Positions 17,699 to 26,748 of a stretch of 64,000 nucleotides of DNA are shown piece by piece; position 1 is the stretch's first letter; every line of letters starts with the position of its first letter. Source of the stretch: Proteiniborus sp. MB09-C3 (GTDB lineage: Bacteria > Bacillota > Clostridia > Tissierellales > Proteiniboraceae); assembly GCF_030263895.1 (NCBI RefSeq), contig NZ_CP127161.1:186001-250000 (forward strand), given 5' to 3'. The notes below the pieces were generated by a model that saw only the letters and a list, made by a program, of their open reading frames with translations, was not told the DNA's origin and ran no database searches. Made by a program: the position numbers and the translations under genes.

Positions 17699-17883
17699 AG
17701 TATCACTCCAAGTGTTTGTTATCTATATTTTACCACTAATTTTAACGTTTGCAAACATATGTTCGTGTATTTTTTTGCTTTTTTATTTCTGCGTGATTCC
17801 TGTTTTTTAATGGGGATATTAAAAAACGCCCTACGTATTTATTAATATTTTTAAAATATTTATTAATTTTATTAAATTTCAAC

Positions 17884-17912
17884 TTGACATTATTAATTTT
17901 TGATAGTAGTAT
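17884..17912 (+). promoter_or_regulatory. Promoter of the tldD-tldE operon
   Basis: TTGACA (17884-17889) and TAGTAT (17907-17912) are 17 bases apart. An open frame starting here is therefore upstream of translation, not coding. Confidence 0.6.
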
Positions 17913-18039
17913 GAAGTCAAGAGCATATTATCCTGTGTTATTAATATATATAATTTATGAGCCAAACTATATATTAGGCTTAATATGGATAATTAAATGC
18001 ATATTTAAAGTAAAAATACAAAATGTTAGGGGGTATTAC

Positions 18040-19377
18040 ATGTACACTTTTCCAAAAAATCTTTACACAGATGTTAGATTGGAGGATGCTTCTGTAAGTG
18101 AAATCACTTATCAAAACGGAGATCTAATGCAAAATTTAAAGAGAAATCGCAGGGGGGGATTTATTCGAATCTTTGACGGTAAAAGATGGTACTATAGCTC
18201 TACAACAGACATAGATAATATACAGGAAGAAATAAATAAGCTGGCACTTATGGCTAATGAAAATGAATATATAATGGATAATCCAGTTGTGAAAAAATTT
18301 GAGGTCAATAAAGGGGAATTCCTTCAATTTAAGGAAAATGACATCTTGAATGTAAGTCAGAAAGAAAAACTAGAGCTTTTAAAATCATATTTTCCTTTCG
18401 TAGAGAATAAGGAAGAGATAAAAATGTGGAGAGCTGTATATATAGATCGCAAAACCACAAAGGAATTTTATTCTAGCAAGGGAGCTAATTTAAAATTTAA
18501 TTACCAAACCTGTGCAATAGTATATAGATATTCATTGAATATAGAAGGTAAAACCTTAAATGGTGGCTGTGATAAGACAACTACAGATTTTAATGAGCTT
18601 AAAGCATTTGGAGAGAAGCTAGAGAATACATTAGCTAGAGATATTGAATATACTAAAACCGCTAAGCCAATAACTCCTGGAAAATATACTGTTATATTTG
18701 CACCTATAGCTACAGGAGTATTTACCCATGAAAGCTTTGGGCACAAAAGTGAGGCAGATTTCATGGTTGGAGACGAAGCTATGATGAAGGAATGGACCAT
18801 TGGCAAAAAAGTTGGAGCAGATAATTTGTCCATTGTAGATACTGGAAGCCTTTTAGGCAGCGGCTTTGTACCATTTGACGATGAAGGAACTAAATCTAAT
18901 AAGACCTATCTGATTAAAAATGGAATTCTTTCAGGTAGACTTCATAGCAGTGCTACAGCAGAGTCTCTTAAGGAAAATCCTACAGGCAATGCTAGAGCAT
19001 TAAATTTTGAATTTGAGCCAATAGTCAGAATGACTAATACATACATTGAAGCTGGAAATAAAACTAAAGAAGAGCTTATCTCGGAAGTAAAGGAAGGTAT
19101 ATTAGTGGAGGAGGTTAATCATGGCTCTGGTATGTCTACATTCACTATTGCACCTAGTATTTCTTATATGATTAGAGATGGGAAAATAGCAGAACCTGTA
19201 AATATAGCAGTCGTTAGCGGAAATGTGATGGAAACTCTTCATAATATAGACGGAATTTCAAAGGAAATAGAAGTATTTTCTTCATCCTTAGGAGGCTGCG
19301 GAAAAATGGAGCAATTTCCTCTTCCAGTCGGTATGGGTGGACCTTATATAAGAGTTAATAATATGACGGTACAATAG
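18040..19377 (+). CDS. tldD: TldD-type metalloprotease subunit
   Basis: This 445-residue protein is the catalytic half of the TldD/TldE heterodimeric zinc protease, which degrades unfolded peptides and in some bacteria matures modified peptides. The zinc motif HESFGH (HExxxH) is near residue 233, and a C-terminal GGCGKMEQFPLPVGMGGP provides the further ligand region. The ATG at 18040 follows GTTAGGGGG; the upstream extension of the open frame overlaps the promoter. tldE follows after 11 bases. A peptide substrate gene is not evident nearby. Confidence 0.91.
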   Translation: MYTFPKNLYTDVRLEDASVSEITYQNGDLMQNLKRNRRGGFIRIFDGKRWYYSSTTDIDNIQEEINKLALMANENEYIMDNPVVKKFEVNKGEFLQFKENDILNVSQKEKLELLKSYFPFVENKEEIKMWRAVYIDRKTTKEFYSSKGANLKFNYQTCAIVYRYSLNIEGKTLNGGCDKTTTDFNELKAFGEKLENTLARDIEYTKTAKPITPGKYTVIFAPIATGVFTHESFGHKSEADFMVGDEAMMKEWTIGKKVGADNLSIVDTGSLLGSGFVPFDDEGTKSNKTYLIKNGILSGRLHSSATAESLKENPTGNARALNFEFEPIVRMTNTYIEAGNKTKEELISEVKEGILVEEVNHGSGMSTFTIAPSISYMIRDGKIAEPVNIAVVSGNVMETLHNIDGISKEIEVFSSSLGGCGKMEQFPLPVGMGGPYIRVNNMTVQ

Positions 19378-19388
19378 GGGGTGTAGTC

Positions 19389-20618
19389 GTGATAAAGGAA
19401 AAATATATTAGCAATGAAAAAGAAATCACTATAAATATCGTTCAAACAGAAATAAAATCCATAAGAAAAAAAGACATGACTAAAACAGGCTTGAGGATTT
19501 ATCAAGATGGGTACATAGGAGTTGCAGGAGCTGTAGGTAAAGCTGATGAAGTAGAGCTAGAAAAAAGGGCTGTGGAAAATCTAAAGCTTCAAATTCCATA
19601 TCCTTATGAGCCTTCAAGCAACCATGCTGAGGAAGTAGATTATAGAAAAGAAGTTCTTTCTGATGAGGATTTTGTAAAGGAAGTAGAAGAACTTCTAAGA
19701 ATATTTAAAAATGAATTTCCTGATTTTATTTTCTCAAATAATATTTCCATTCAAGAAATGGATATTAGACTATCCAACAATAAGGGCCTAGATTTAACCC
19801 ATAAAGATAGGTTTATATCAATAGAACTTATCATAAAAGAAAAATCATCTTTAAACGTTTTTGATGCTTTTGTATTTTTAACAGATAGAGAATATAGCAA
19901 AGAAAAAACATTAGATATAGTTAGAGAAACATTGACAGCATGTGGAAATCAAGTTAAACTACCTGTGGAAGGAAAGCAGCCTGTAGTATTTATGGCAAAT
20001 GATTATCTACCACTTAAAAAGATAATAGAAGAATTAAACGGTTACAAGGTAGGTACAGGCGCCTCTTTATTTAAAGATTCTATTGGAGAGAAAAAGTTTA
20101 GTGAAGACTTTACACTATATCAAAGTGCGGAAGAAGAAGACATGACAGGGTATGTATTTTTCGATGCAGAGGGTGTGGTAAACAAAAATTACAGATATGC
20201 TCTAATTGAAAATGGAAAAATAATCAGCCCGTACACAGATAAAAAGACTGCTGCTCAATTTAATTTACCTCTAACGGGAAGTGCCGCAGCAGATTATGAC
20301 AAGGTACCTTCACTAGCCGCTAGAAACTTTAAGATAGCATCAGGTGGTAAAACCTTAAAGGAACTTTTAAATGGTCAGTTGGCAGTAGCAGTTCTCATAG
20401 CTTCTGGCGGAGATTTTACAGCAGAAGGAGTATTTGGTACACCTGTCCAATTAGCTTTCTTAACTGATGGTGAAAAACTAATAGGCAGGCTTCCTGAGCT
20501 TACTATTTCAGGTGAGGTTTATACAATGTTTGGAGATGACTTTATCGGCCGTTCAGAAGATAAATCCTTCTTAGGACAAAATGCCTTAGCATTTAATTTA
20601 GATGTGAATTATATATAG
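19389..20618 (+). CDS. tldE: TldE/PmbA-type metalloprotease partner
   Basis: This 409-residue protein is a divergent member of the TldD/PmbA family lacking the HExxxH motif, the expected non-catalytic partner. Its C-terminal region (LPELTISGEVYTMFGDDFIG) is the usual family ending. It starts with GTG at 19389 directly after an AGGGGG site, and is transcribed with tldD. A long hairpin terminator follows. Confidence 0.88.
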   Translation: MIKEKYISNEKEITINIVQTEIKSIRKKDMTKTGLRIYQDGYIGVAGAVGKADEVELEKRAVENLKLQIPYPYEPSSNHAEEVDYRKEVLSDEDFVKEVEELLRIFKNEFPDFIFSNNISIQEMDIRLSNNKGLDLTHKDRFISIELIIKEKSSLNVFDAFVFLTDREYSKEKTLDIVRETLTACGNQVKLPVEGKQPVVFMANDYLPLKKIIEELNGYKVGTGASLFKDSIGEKKFSEDFTLYQSAEEEDMTGYVFFDAEGVVNKNYRYALIENGKIISPYTDKKTAAQFNLPLTGSAAADYDKVPSLAARNFKIASGGKTLKELLNGQLAVAVLIASGGDFTAEGVFGTPVQLAFLTDGEKLIGRLPELTISGEVYTMFGDDFIGRSEDKSFLGQNALAFNLDVNYI

Positions 20619-20635
20619 CTGGATAAAATCATAAA

Positions 20636-20695
20636 AAATAAATGTCAAAGTTATTGCATATTTATTGATTTAATGCAGTAGCTTTGACTTTATTT
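20636..20695. terminator. Terminator between tldE and eutH
   Basis: The outer arm around 20636-20650 pairs with 20682-20695, with an inner GCAT/ATGC stem. It lies between converging genes. Confidence 0.75.
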
Positions 20696-20746
20696 AATTT
20701 CTAAACGTTGAATTTCAATGACTCTCCATGAAAAGCTAAGCATGGA

Positions 20747-21868
20747 CTACATGGAATCTAGATTTATCTGGCCTTTAGCATAAGTAGATTTGCTATGTTC
20801 ATTAAAATTTCTAGTAATAGCTATGGCCAATATAACAGCACTTATGCCTGCTAATAGCTTTGAAACAATAAAAGGAACTATGACTGTTTTTTCGATGCCA
20901 GCCACAAATCCAAGCTGTCCTCCAAATGTAAATGCACCACTTACAGCAAATGCTGAACATATTACCTTTCCTCTATCGTCCATGTCTTTCATCATTAAAA
21001 ATGCAGGAACATTATTAGCTAAAGAAACTACAACTCCAGCCACTACATTCTCTCCTATGCCCATCTTCTCACCTAGTTTAGACAGAGGTCCTCTAAATAC
21101 TTTCGTCACTATATGCATCATTGGATAAGCTCCGCAGAGGACTATAGCAATACTTCCCACTATCTTCAGTCCTTCGTCAAATGGCTCCATTCCTGGTATG
21201 ATAACTATACCTGATATTCTTTCAAATATGCTTACCATAAGTCCAATTGCTCCAATAGTAACTATTACTTTACTAAAATAGCCAAATCCTTTTATTAATT
21301 TATCGGGCCATTTAATGAGTCCAAGGGCTAAAAATGCAGCCAATAATATAATTGGAATCATGTTGATTATAAGCGTAGATATATTGATTCCTAAAAGTAT
21401 TCCTCCAAAAATGCTTCCAAGAGGTAAAGTTACTATGCCTAATAATATTCCTTTTGTAAAAAAGTATTGATCTTTCTTTTCGATAATTCCTGCTCCAATT
21501 GGAATTGTAAATACTACTGTAGCACCTAGCATAGATGCTAGAATAAGTCCTGAAAATAACCCTAGTTCCTTTGTCTGTGCCATTTTAGCTGCTGAAATAT
21601 ATCCTCCCATATCGCATGCAAGAATAGAGCCTGGTAATATAGAAGGGTCTGCCCCTATGACCTCGAAGAGCGGACCAATTATTTTTGACAATTGACTTGA
21701 GATTACTGGTGCTAGTGAGTATATTCCTATTATGCTCATAGCCATATTGCCCATTGACTTAAATCCTTCTTCAAATTTTTCTCCTATCCCAAATTTATTG
21801 CCTAATACTCTATCTATACATCCTAATACGGCAAATACAAAAATGATATAAAGAACTATTTCGTTCAT
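20747..21868 (-). CDS. eutH: Ethanolamine permease EutH
   Basis: This 373-residue integral membrane protein has about ten hydrophobic helices. Family features include ILACDMGGYISAAKMA near residue 84, GIYSLAPVISS and the late FTFGGQLGFVAGIEK. EutH brings ethanolamine into the cell, usually beside genes for ethanolamine ammonia-lyase and a microcompartment. None of those is in this window, so this is a lone copy and might serve phospholipid turnover or another amine. It is flanked by its own terminator. Confidence 0.88.
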   Translation of the reverse strand: MNEIVLYIIFVFAVLGCIDRVLGNKFGIGEKFEEGFKSMGNMAMSIIGIYSLAPVISSQLSKIIGPLFEVIGADPSILPGSILACDMGGYISAAKMAQTKELGLFSGLILASMLGATVVFTIPIGAGIIEKKDQYFFTKGILLGIVTLPLGSIFGGILLGINISTLIINMIPIILLAAFLALGLIKWPDKLIKGFGYFSKVIVTIGAIGLMVSIFERISGIVIIPGMEPFDEGLKIVGSIAIVLCGAYPMMHIVTKVFRGPLSKLGEKMGIGENVVAGVVVSLANNVPAFLMMKDMDDRGKVICSAFAVSGAFTFGGQLGFVAGIEKTVIVPFIVSKLLAGISAVILAIAITRNFNEHSKSTYAKGQINLDSM

Positions 21869-22026
21869 TTAATTTCTCCTTATCCTAGTTTGATTAGTAG
21901 TATCTTCTACTATTTATTGTTTTAGATTTATATCCCATATGATCCATAGTAATTATAATAAATTTATCTAAATATGTACACGACAAAATTAAAAAGAGAC
22001 ATAGCTTTTTGATAGTATGATTTTAT

Positions 22027-22055
22027 TTGATAATTTTGAGATAATATGGTATACT
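22027..22055 (+). promoter_or_regulatory. Promoter of the ABC-F leader
   Basis: TTGATA (22027-22032) and TATACT (22050-22055) are 17 bases apart, about 30 bases before the leader-peptide start. This places the leader peptide and both hairpins in the transcript. Confidence 0.8.
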
Positions 22056-22085
22056 ATCTATATCAAATACAGGAGGTACAATACA

Positions 22086-22184
22086 GTGAGCAATAAAATA
22101 AACCTATCATCTCAACAAAGCTCTATACAAGTGTTTATTCGTCAGGTTTATGGTACCCCTTGTCTATTCAGATCTAATGCTTAA
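22086..22184 (+). CDS. Leader peptide of the ABC-F resistance gene, 32 residues
   Basis: A GTG start lies nine bases after a perfect AGGAGG (22071-22076). The 32-residue peptide starts MSNKINLSSQQSS and ends RQVYGTPCLFRSNA. It is followed within 33 bases by an intrinsic terminator, then a second one, then the ABC-F gene. Short peptides in this position act in translation attenuation: antibiotic-stalled ribosomes on the leader change RNA folding and let polymerase read through. The role is inferred from the arrangement. Confidence 0.8.
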   Translation: MSNKINLSSQQSSIQVFIRQVYGTPCLFRSNA

Positions 22185-22216
22185 AATAGTTATATTTATA
22201 TAATATATTTGTAATC

Positions 22217-22250
22217 AAAGCCATGGGTATACATATCTATGGCTTTTTTT
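22217..22250 (+). terminator. Attenuator hairpin 1 of the ABC-F leader
   Basis: AAAGCCAT (22217-22224) pairs with ATGGCTTT (22239-22246) plus inner wobble pairs, followed by a T-run to 22250. It lies inside the transcript, before the resistance gene. Confidence 0.85.
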
Positions 22251-22256
22251 GTGCTA

Positions 22257-22290
22257 GCTATAGGGTTAAAAACCTATAGCTTTATTTTTT
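22257..22290 (+). terminator. Attenuator hairpin 2 of the ABC-F leader
   Basis: GCTATAGGGTT (22257-22267) pairs with AACCTATAGC (22271-22280) with one bulge, followed by TTTATTTTTT. Being the second terminator in a row, it should make basal read-through very low. Confidence 0.82.
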
Positions 22291-22311
22291 TGTAAAAAAG
22301 GAGATGGATAT

Positions 22312-23967
22312 ATGTTATTAGATGTAAATAATATATCTAAGTTTATTGAGGATAAAGAAATATTAAAGGATATTTCCTTTAAGCTATATAAAAAGGATAA
22401 AGTCGGGATAGTAGGCAGAAACGGCATTGGAAAAACTACATTACTTAAAGTAATCACATCAGAACTAGAAGCTGATAGCGGAACTGTGAATTTCTACGGA
22501 AAGTATGGATACCTGCCACAAAATTTATTTGTAGAAAATGATTTATATGTATATGAATTAATGGAAGAGACAAAAAAATATGGAGAGTTTTTAGAATTGC
22601 TTAATAGGTTTGGTTTAATTTCTATTGAAGGACAAAAAATTAGGACACTTAGTGGTGGTGAAAAAACTAAGCTGTATCTTATTCGTCTTCTGCTTCAAAA
22701 TCCGGATATATTGATACTTGATGAGCCTACTAACCACTTAGATTATGAAACTATTGAATGGCTAAAAAGCTTTATCAATAGCTTCAACGGTTCTGTTCTA
22801 ATGGTAACTCATGATAGATATTTCCTAGACAAAACTGTTTCTAAAATATTTGAGTTAGAAGATAAAACCATTAAGGAATATAGCGGTGGATATACATTCT
22901 ATGCAAATCAGAAAAAAGCTGAGCTTGACAGAGCAAGACTAGAATACCGCATTTATATGAAGCAAAAAAAGCAATTAGAAGAGGCTGCTAGAAAGCATAT
23001 GGAACGGGCAAATAGGTATAATGATATGTCGCAGAGTGATTTTCAAAGGCATAAGGCTGCAAAAATAGCTAAAAGAGCAAAGGCAATTATTTCAAGACTT
23101 GAAAATATGGATAAGAAAGAAAAACCTATAGTTTCTAAAAATATTAGTATCAAACTAGAGGAAAGTAGTGAAAAAACTGGCGATATTCTAATTAGAGCAG
23201 AGCAAGTGTCTAAAACCTATGATAAAATCCTTTTTAATAATATAAGCTTTAATGTATACCGTAATACAAGAATTGGACTTGTAGGAAAAAATGGAGCCGG
23301 AAAAAGTACGCTAATAAAAGGATTAATTGGGAAGATACAGCTAGAAGGAAAAGTAAGTATTTCTCCATCTGCAAAAATAGGCTATTTCTCTCAGGAACTT
23401 GAAGAGCTAAGCCTAGACTCTACAATTTTACAAGAACTGAAAGAGATAACTAACGATGAAGGTTATGTTAGAACCTTGCTTGGCTGTATGCTTTTTAGAA
23501 GAGATGATGTATATAAAAGGATTGAGAACTTAAGCTACGGTGAAAGGGTTAGAGTGGCCTTCCTAAAGCTGATTCTTGAAGAAAATAATCTGTTGATATT
23601 AGATGAACCTACTAATTTTCTTGATATACCTACAAGGGAAATAATTGAAGAGGCTCTTCTTGATTATGAAGGCTCTATACTTTTCGTAAGTCATGACAGA
23701 TATTTTGTAGAAAAAATGGCAGAAGAAATATGGGAGCTTTCAAATAGCTCGCTTACCCAATATATAGGAGGATATTCCTATTATCTAGATAAGAAAAAGC
23801 AATCTTTTTCTAAGCATAGTATTGATATAAGAGAAGAAATTCTTAAATTGGAAATGCAGCTTTCTCACATCTCATTTAAGCTTATGGGATGCAAGGATGA
23901 AGAAAAGGCTGATTTGGAAAAAGAATATTTTGAAGTCACCCAAAAGCTTAGAGTATTAAAAAAGTAA
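22312..23967 (+). CDS. ABC-F ribosomal protection protein (Lsa/Vga/CplR-like)
   Basis: This 551-residue protein has two ABC ATPase domains and no membrane segment. Domain 1 has Walker A GRNGIGKTTL near residue 35, signature LSGGEKTK and Walker B ILILDEPTNHLD. Domain 2 has GKNGAGKSTL, LSYGERVR and LLILDEPTNFLD. A long basic linker between them (about residues 195-275, KAAKIAKRAKAIISRLENMD) is the arm that reaches the peptidyl-transferase centre in resistance ABC-F proteins. Such proteins dislodge lincosamides, pleuromutilins or streptogramins. The attenuated leader strongly supports a resistance role rather than housekeeping. Confidence 0.87.
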   Translation: MLLDVNNISKFIEDKEILKDISFKLYKKDKVGIVGRNGIGKTTLLKVITSELEADSGTVNFYGKYGYLPQNLFVENDLYVYELMEETKKYGEFLELLNRFGLISIEGQKIRTLSGGEKTKLYLIRLLLQNPDILILDEPTNHLDYETIEWLKSFINSFNGSVLMVTHDRYFLDKTVSKIFELEDKTIKEYSGGYTFYANQKKAELDRARLEYRIYMKQKKQLEEAARKHMERANRYNDMSQSDFQRHKAAKIAKRAKAIISRLENMDKKEKPIVSKNISIKLEESSEKTGDILIRAEQVSKTYDKILFNNISFNVYRNTRIGLVGKNGAGKSTLIKGLIGKIQLEGKVSISPSAKIGYFSQELEELSLDSTILQELKEITNDEGYVRTLLGCMLFRRDDVYKRIENLSYGERVRVAFLKLILEENNLLILDEPTNFLDIPTREIIEEALLDYEGSILFVSHDRYFVEKMAEEIWELSNSSLTQYIGGYSYYLDKKKQSFSKHSIDIREEILKLEMQLSHISFKLMGCKDEEKADLEKEYFEVTQKLRVLKK

Positions 23968-24015
23968 TAGTTGACTCATATAAAGAGCTATGTTTTGGTT
24001 ATAATATTGACTTGC

Positions 24016-24054
24016 TCAGGCTTGAAGTAAACAATTCAAGCCTGACCCTTTTTT
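24016..24054. terminator. Terminator between ABC-F and proA
   Basis: TCAGGCTTGAA (24016-24026) pairs with TTCAAGCCTGA (24035-24045), with a T-run at 24049-24054. proA converges from the other side. Confidence 0.88.
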
Positions 24055-24058
24055 ATCC

Positions 24059-25300
24059 TTAGTATCTTAAATTACCATTACCAGATAGAAAATATTTTTG
24101 TTGCATTAGATGGTATATCCCAATGGGACCACCTACATGGAATTTCTGAGTACTTATACCAATTTCACTGCCTAGACCAAATTCAATGCCATCTGTCAAT
24201 CTTGTTGAAGCGTTATGACATATAACATTTGCCTCTACATAATTCATAAAATAAGATACGTTTTCCAGATTATTACTTATAATCGTTTCTGTATGTGGTG
24301 TTCTATATTTATTTATATGATTAATTGCTTCATCAATGTTTTCAACTATTTTCACTGCAATAGCAGGAGCGAAAAATTCATGTTCAAAGTGATGCTCATC
24401 GGCTAATTTAATACTTGGATGTAATTGTACTGATTTTTCACAGCCGAATATCTCGATATTGTTCTTAAGCAGCTTGGTTATAAAATCAGTAAAGTATTGC
24501 GAGCTCCAGTCTTTGTGTACTAAAACTGTTTCAGCAGCATTACATGCCTTTGGCCTTGGAACCTTACTATTGATTACAATATCACATGCCATGTCAAAGA
24601 AAGCATCTTCGGCAATATAAATATGGCAATTCCCTTCACCAGCAACAATAATAGGTACAAGAGCATGTTCCCTCAACACCTCTACAGCCTCTACTCCTCC
24701 TCGAACAACCATCAAGTCCACAAACCTATTTTGTCTTGACAGTGCAATTTTACTTTTATGAGAACAATCAAATAAATACTGAATATTATCAGGGCATATT
24801 CCAAACTCATTCAATGTATCTCGAAGTATTTCGGAAATACATTTATCAGTATTAGTGCTATGTCTACTTCCTGCCAAAATTACTGAGTTTCCTGTTCTCA
24901 CGCAAATACCTACAGAATCCGTAACAACATCGGGTCTAGCTTCATAAACAACAGAAATAACTCCTAGTGGCACCTGCTTTTTTTCAATAATTAGTCCATC
25001 TTTTTTCATAACATAACTAATTCTTTCTCCAACAGGGTCTATTAGTCTTGACATTCTCTTTAAGCTTTCTCCCATCGCTTCAATACTTTTTTCATTCAGT
25101 GTAAGTATGGAAAGTCGAGATTCATCTAATTTGTTCCTATAAGCTATATCAATGTCTTGTTTATTAGCCAACAAGATTTGATTCTTTTTAGCCACGATGT
25201 TTTCTGCCATCTTAACCAGAATTCTACTCCTTAACTCTCCTTCAACTAATGCAAATTTACGAGAATTTATTTTGGCTGTATAAGTTATATCTTCAGGCAT
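24059..25300 (-). CDS. proA: Gamma-glutamyl phosphate reductase-like protein (divergent ProA)
   Basis: This 413-residue member of the aldehyde-dehydrogenase superfamily is similar to ProA, which makes glutamate-5-semialdehyde for proline synthesis. The active-site Cys is in KVPRPKACNAAETVLVH, and VPIIVAGEGNCHIYI and FGLGSEIGISTQKFH are family segments. It differs from the common HARGPMGL motif (here HVGGPIGI) and from other usual blocks. No proB is beside it. ATG at 25300 is preferred to GTG at 25309, which overlaps the GGAG site. It may be a true ProA or a paralogue with a related phosphate ester substrate. Confidence 0.8.
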   Translation of the reverse strand: MPEDITYTAKINSRKFALVEGELRSRILVKMAENIVAKKNQILLANKQDIDIAYRNKLDESRLSILTLNEKSIEAMGESLKRMSRLIDPVGERISYVMKKDGLIIEKKQVPLGVISVVYEARPDVVTDSVGICVRTGNSVILAGSRHSTNTDKCISEILRDTLNEFGICPDNIQYLFDCSHKSKIALSRQNRFVDLMVVRGGVEAVEVLREHALVPIIVAGEGNCHIYIAEDAFFDMACDIVINSKVPRPKACNAAETVLVHKDWSSQYFTDFITKLLKNNIEIFGCEKSVQLHPSIKLADEHHFEHEFFAPAIAVKIVENIDEAINHINKYRTPHTETIISNNLENVSYFMNYVEANVICHNASTRLTDGIEFGLGSEIGISTQKFHVGGPIGIYHLMQQKYFLSGNGNLRY

Positions 25301-25358
25301 TGGCCACACTCCTTTTTACTCAAAATTATTAATAGATGCACATAATCTAAATAGGCTT

Positions 25359-26105
25359 TTATCCATAAAAATATTTATGACTATTAATTAATTCCTTTGA
25401 GTAATCACTTGACGCATATTCAAAAAAATCTCTAAAGTCCATTAAATCAACTAGCTTGTGGTCGTTTATTACTGCTATCTTATCCCATCTGTCATTATAA
25501 AAATCTATGTCATGAACTATTGATATTATAGACAATTCATAGCTGCTTTTTATTTTGTTTAAGAGATTATTTATTTCTATTCTGTTATCATAGTCAAGCA
25601 TTGATGTTGCTTCGTCTGCAATTATCAGCTTTGGATAAGTAATCAAAGCTCTTGCTATACATATTTTTTGCTGCTGACCACCACTGAAGGTTGATATTTT
25701 GCGTTTCTTCTGCTCCAGAAATCCTCTATCCACCATGGCAAGGGCATCGTCAATGTCCATGGGATTATATTTATTTCTCCTACATATATTAACTGTTTCC
25801 ATTAGGGTTTGCTCTAAGGTAAAACTAGGTTCTAATGCACTATAAGGGTCTTGAAATATATATTGAATCCTTGCCAAATCAGAAAATGTTCTTTTACGAT
25901 AGTTATTATTCAGCTTTTTACCAAGATGAATAACATCTCCTGAATCACATCGCTCAAGTCCAATTATTATCTTTGACAAAGTAGTTTTTCCACTTCCAGA
26001 TTTTCCTGCTAGAACAAGACTTTCTCCAAGTTCCAAGTCAAAGCTTATATCTTCTAAAACCTTAAGCTTTCCATAGCTTTTCATAATGTTTCTAACCTTC
26101 AGCAT
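25359..26105 (-). CDS. ABC transporter ATPase, NikE/DppF type
   Basis: This 248-residue ATPase has Walker A GKSGSGKTTL near residue 35, signature FSGGQQQKI near residue 138 and Walker B LIIADEATSMLD. It is short, lacking the C-terminal extension of many oligopeptide ATPases, like nickel-type NikE. ATG at 26105 is placed by the GAGGGG site and overlaps the preceding ATPase gene by 14 bases. It is the last gene of a five-gene importer operon. Confidence 0.88.
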   Translation of the reverse strand: MLKVRNIMKSYGKLKVLEDISFDLELGESLVLAGKSGSGKTTLSKIIIGLERCDSGDVIHLGKKLNNNYRKRTFSDLARIQYIFQDPYSALEPSFTLEQTLMETVNICRRNKYNPMDIDDALAMVDRGFLEQKKRKISTFSGGQQQKICIARALITYPKLIIADEATSMLDYDNRIEINNLLNKIKSSYELSIISIVHDIDFYNDRWDKIAVINDHKLVDLMDFRDFFEYASSDYSKELINSHKYFYG

Positions 26106-26739
26106 TGTCATACCCCTCAAGCATTATTATTCTGTCTGTCACTTTTTCAAGCAATACTTTTTGATGAGCAACCATTATTATGGTGAGTTTCCCTTTAAAT
26201 GAAGTTAAAAACTCAACTATCTTTTTCAATGTAATTAGGTCTATTGCTGAAGATGGCTCATCAAGAATCAATAGCTTTGGTCTTTTCAATATGGAAATAA
26301 GTAAAATCAAACGCTGTTTTTGTCCCCCTGATAGCATATAAGGATAATATTTTAAAAGAATTGGATCTAATTCTAATCTTTCCATTAGGTTAGCTATTTC
26401 TCTTTCATTATATTTCAGCCCATTCCCTTTAAGTGTTAGATGTATATGCTCTAACACACTTAGCTTTGGATTGAATGCATTTTGTGAAAACTGTGGACAG
26501 TAGCTTATATAGTCATACTTCCTACTATCAATCTCCTTAATATCCATATTATTTATTGTGCATTTATCATATTTTAAGTCCCCTTGAAAATCCAAACCAA
26601 AAAGAGCCTCTAGCAATGAGGTTTTTCCACAGCCACTTTTACCATATAAGCCCACAAACTCATTATCTTTAATATGGATACTAGGATAACTGATAGCTAT
26701 TTTATTATAGAATATTTTAAGATTTTCAATAATTATCAT
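26092..26739 (-). CDS. ABC transporter ATPase, NikD/DppD type
   Basis: This 215-residue ATPase has Walker A GKSGCGKTSLL near residue 34, signature LSGGQKQRL near residue 128 and Walker B LLILDEPSSAIDL. It pairs with the downstream ATPase. The product is shorter than NikD (about 250), missing a C-terminal extension. It has a GAGGTG site and a nine-base gap after the permease gene. Confidence 0.88.
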   Translation of the reverse strand: MIIIENLKIFYNKIAISYPSIHIKDNEFVGLYGKSGCGKTSLLEALFGLDFQGDLKYDKCTINNMDIKEIDSRKYDYISYCPQFSQNAFNPKLSVLEHIHLTLKGNGLKYNEREIANLMERLELDPILLKYYPYMLSGGQKQRLILLISILKRPKLLILDEPSSAIDLITLKKIVEFLTSFKGKLTIIMVAHQKVLLEKVTDRIIMLEGYDNAEG

Positions 26740-26748
26740 AAAACACCT

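Noticed and set aside
17884-18039. N-terminal extension of TldD by 52 codons
   Set aside because: It begins with the TTG of the promoter -35 element, has no ribosome site and is rich in Ile/Leu/Tyr unlike the TldD N-terminus; ATG at 18040 has GGGGG before it.
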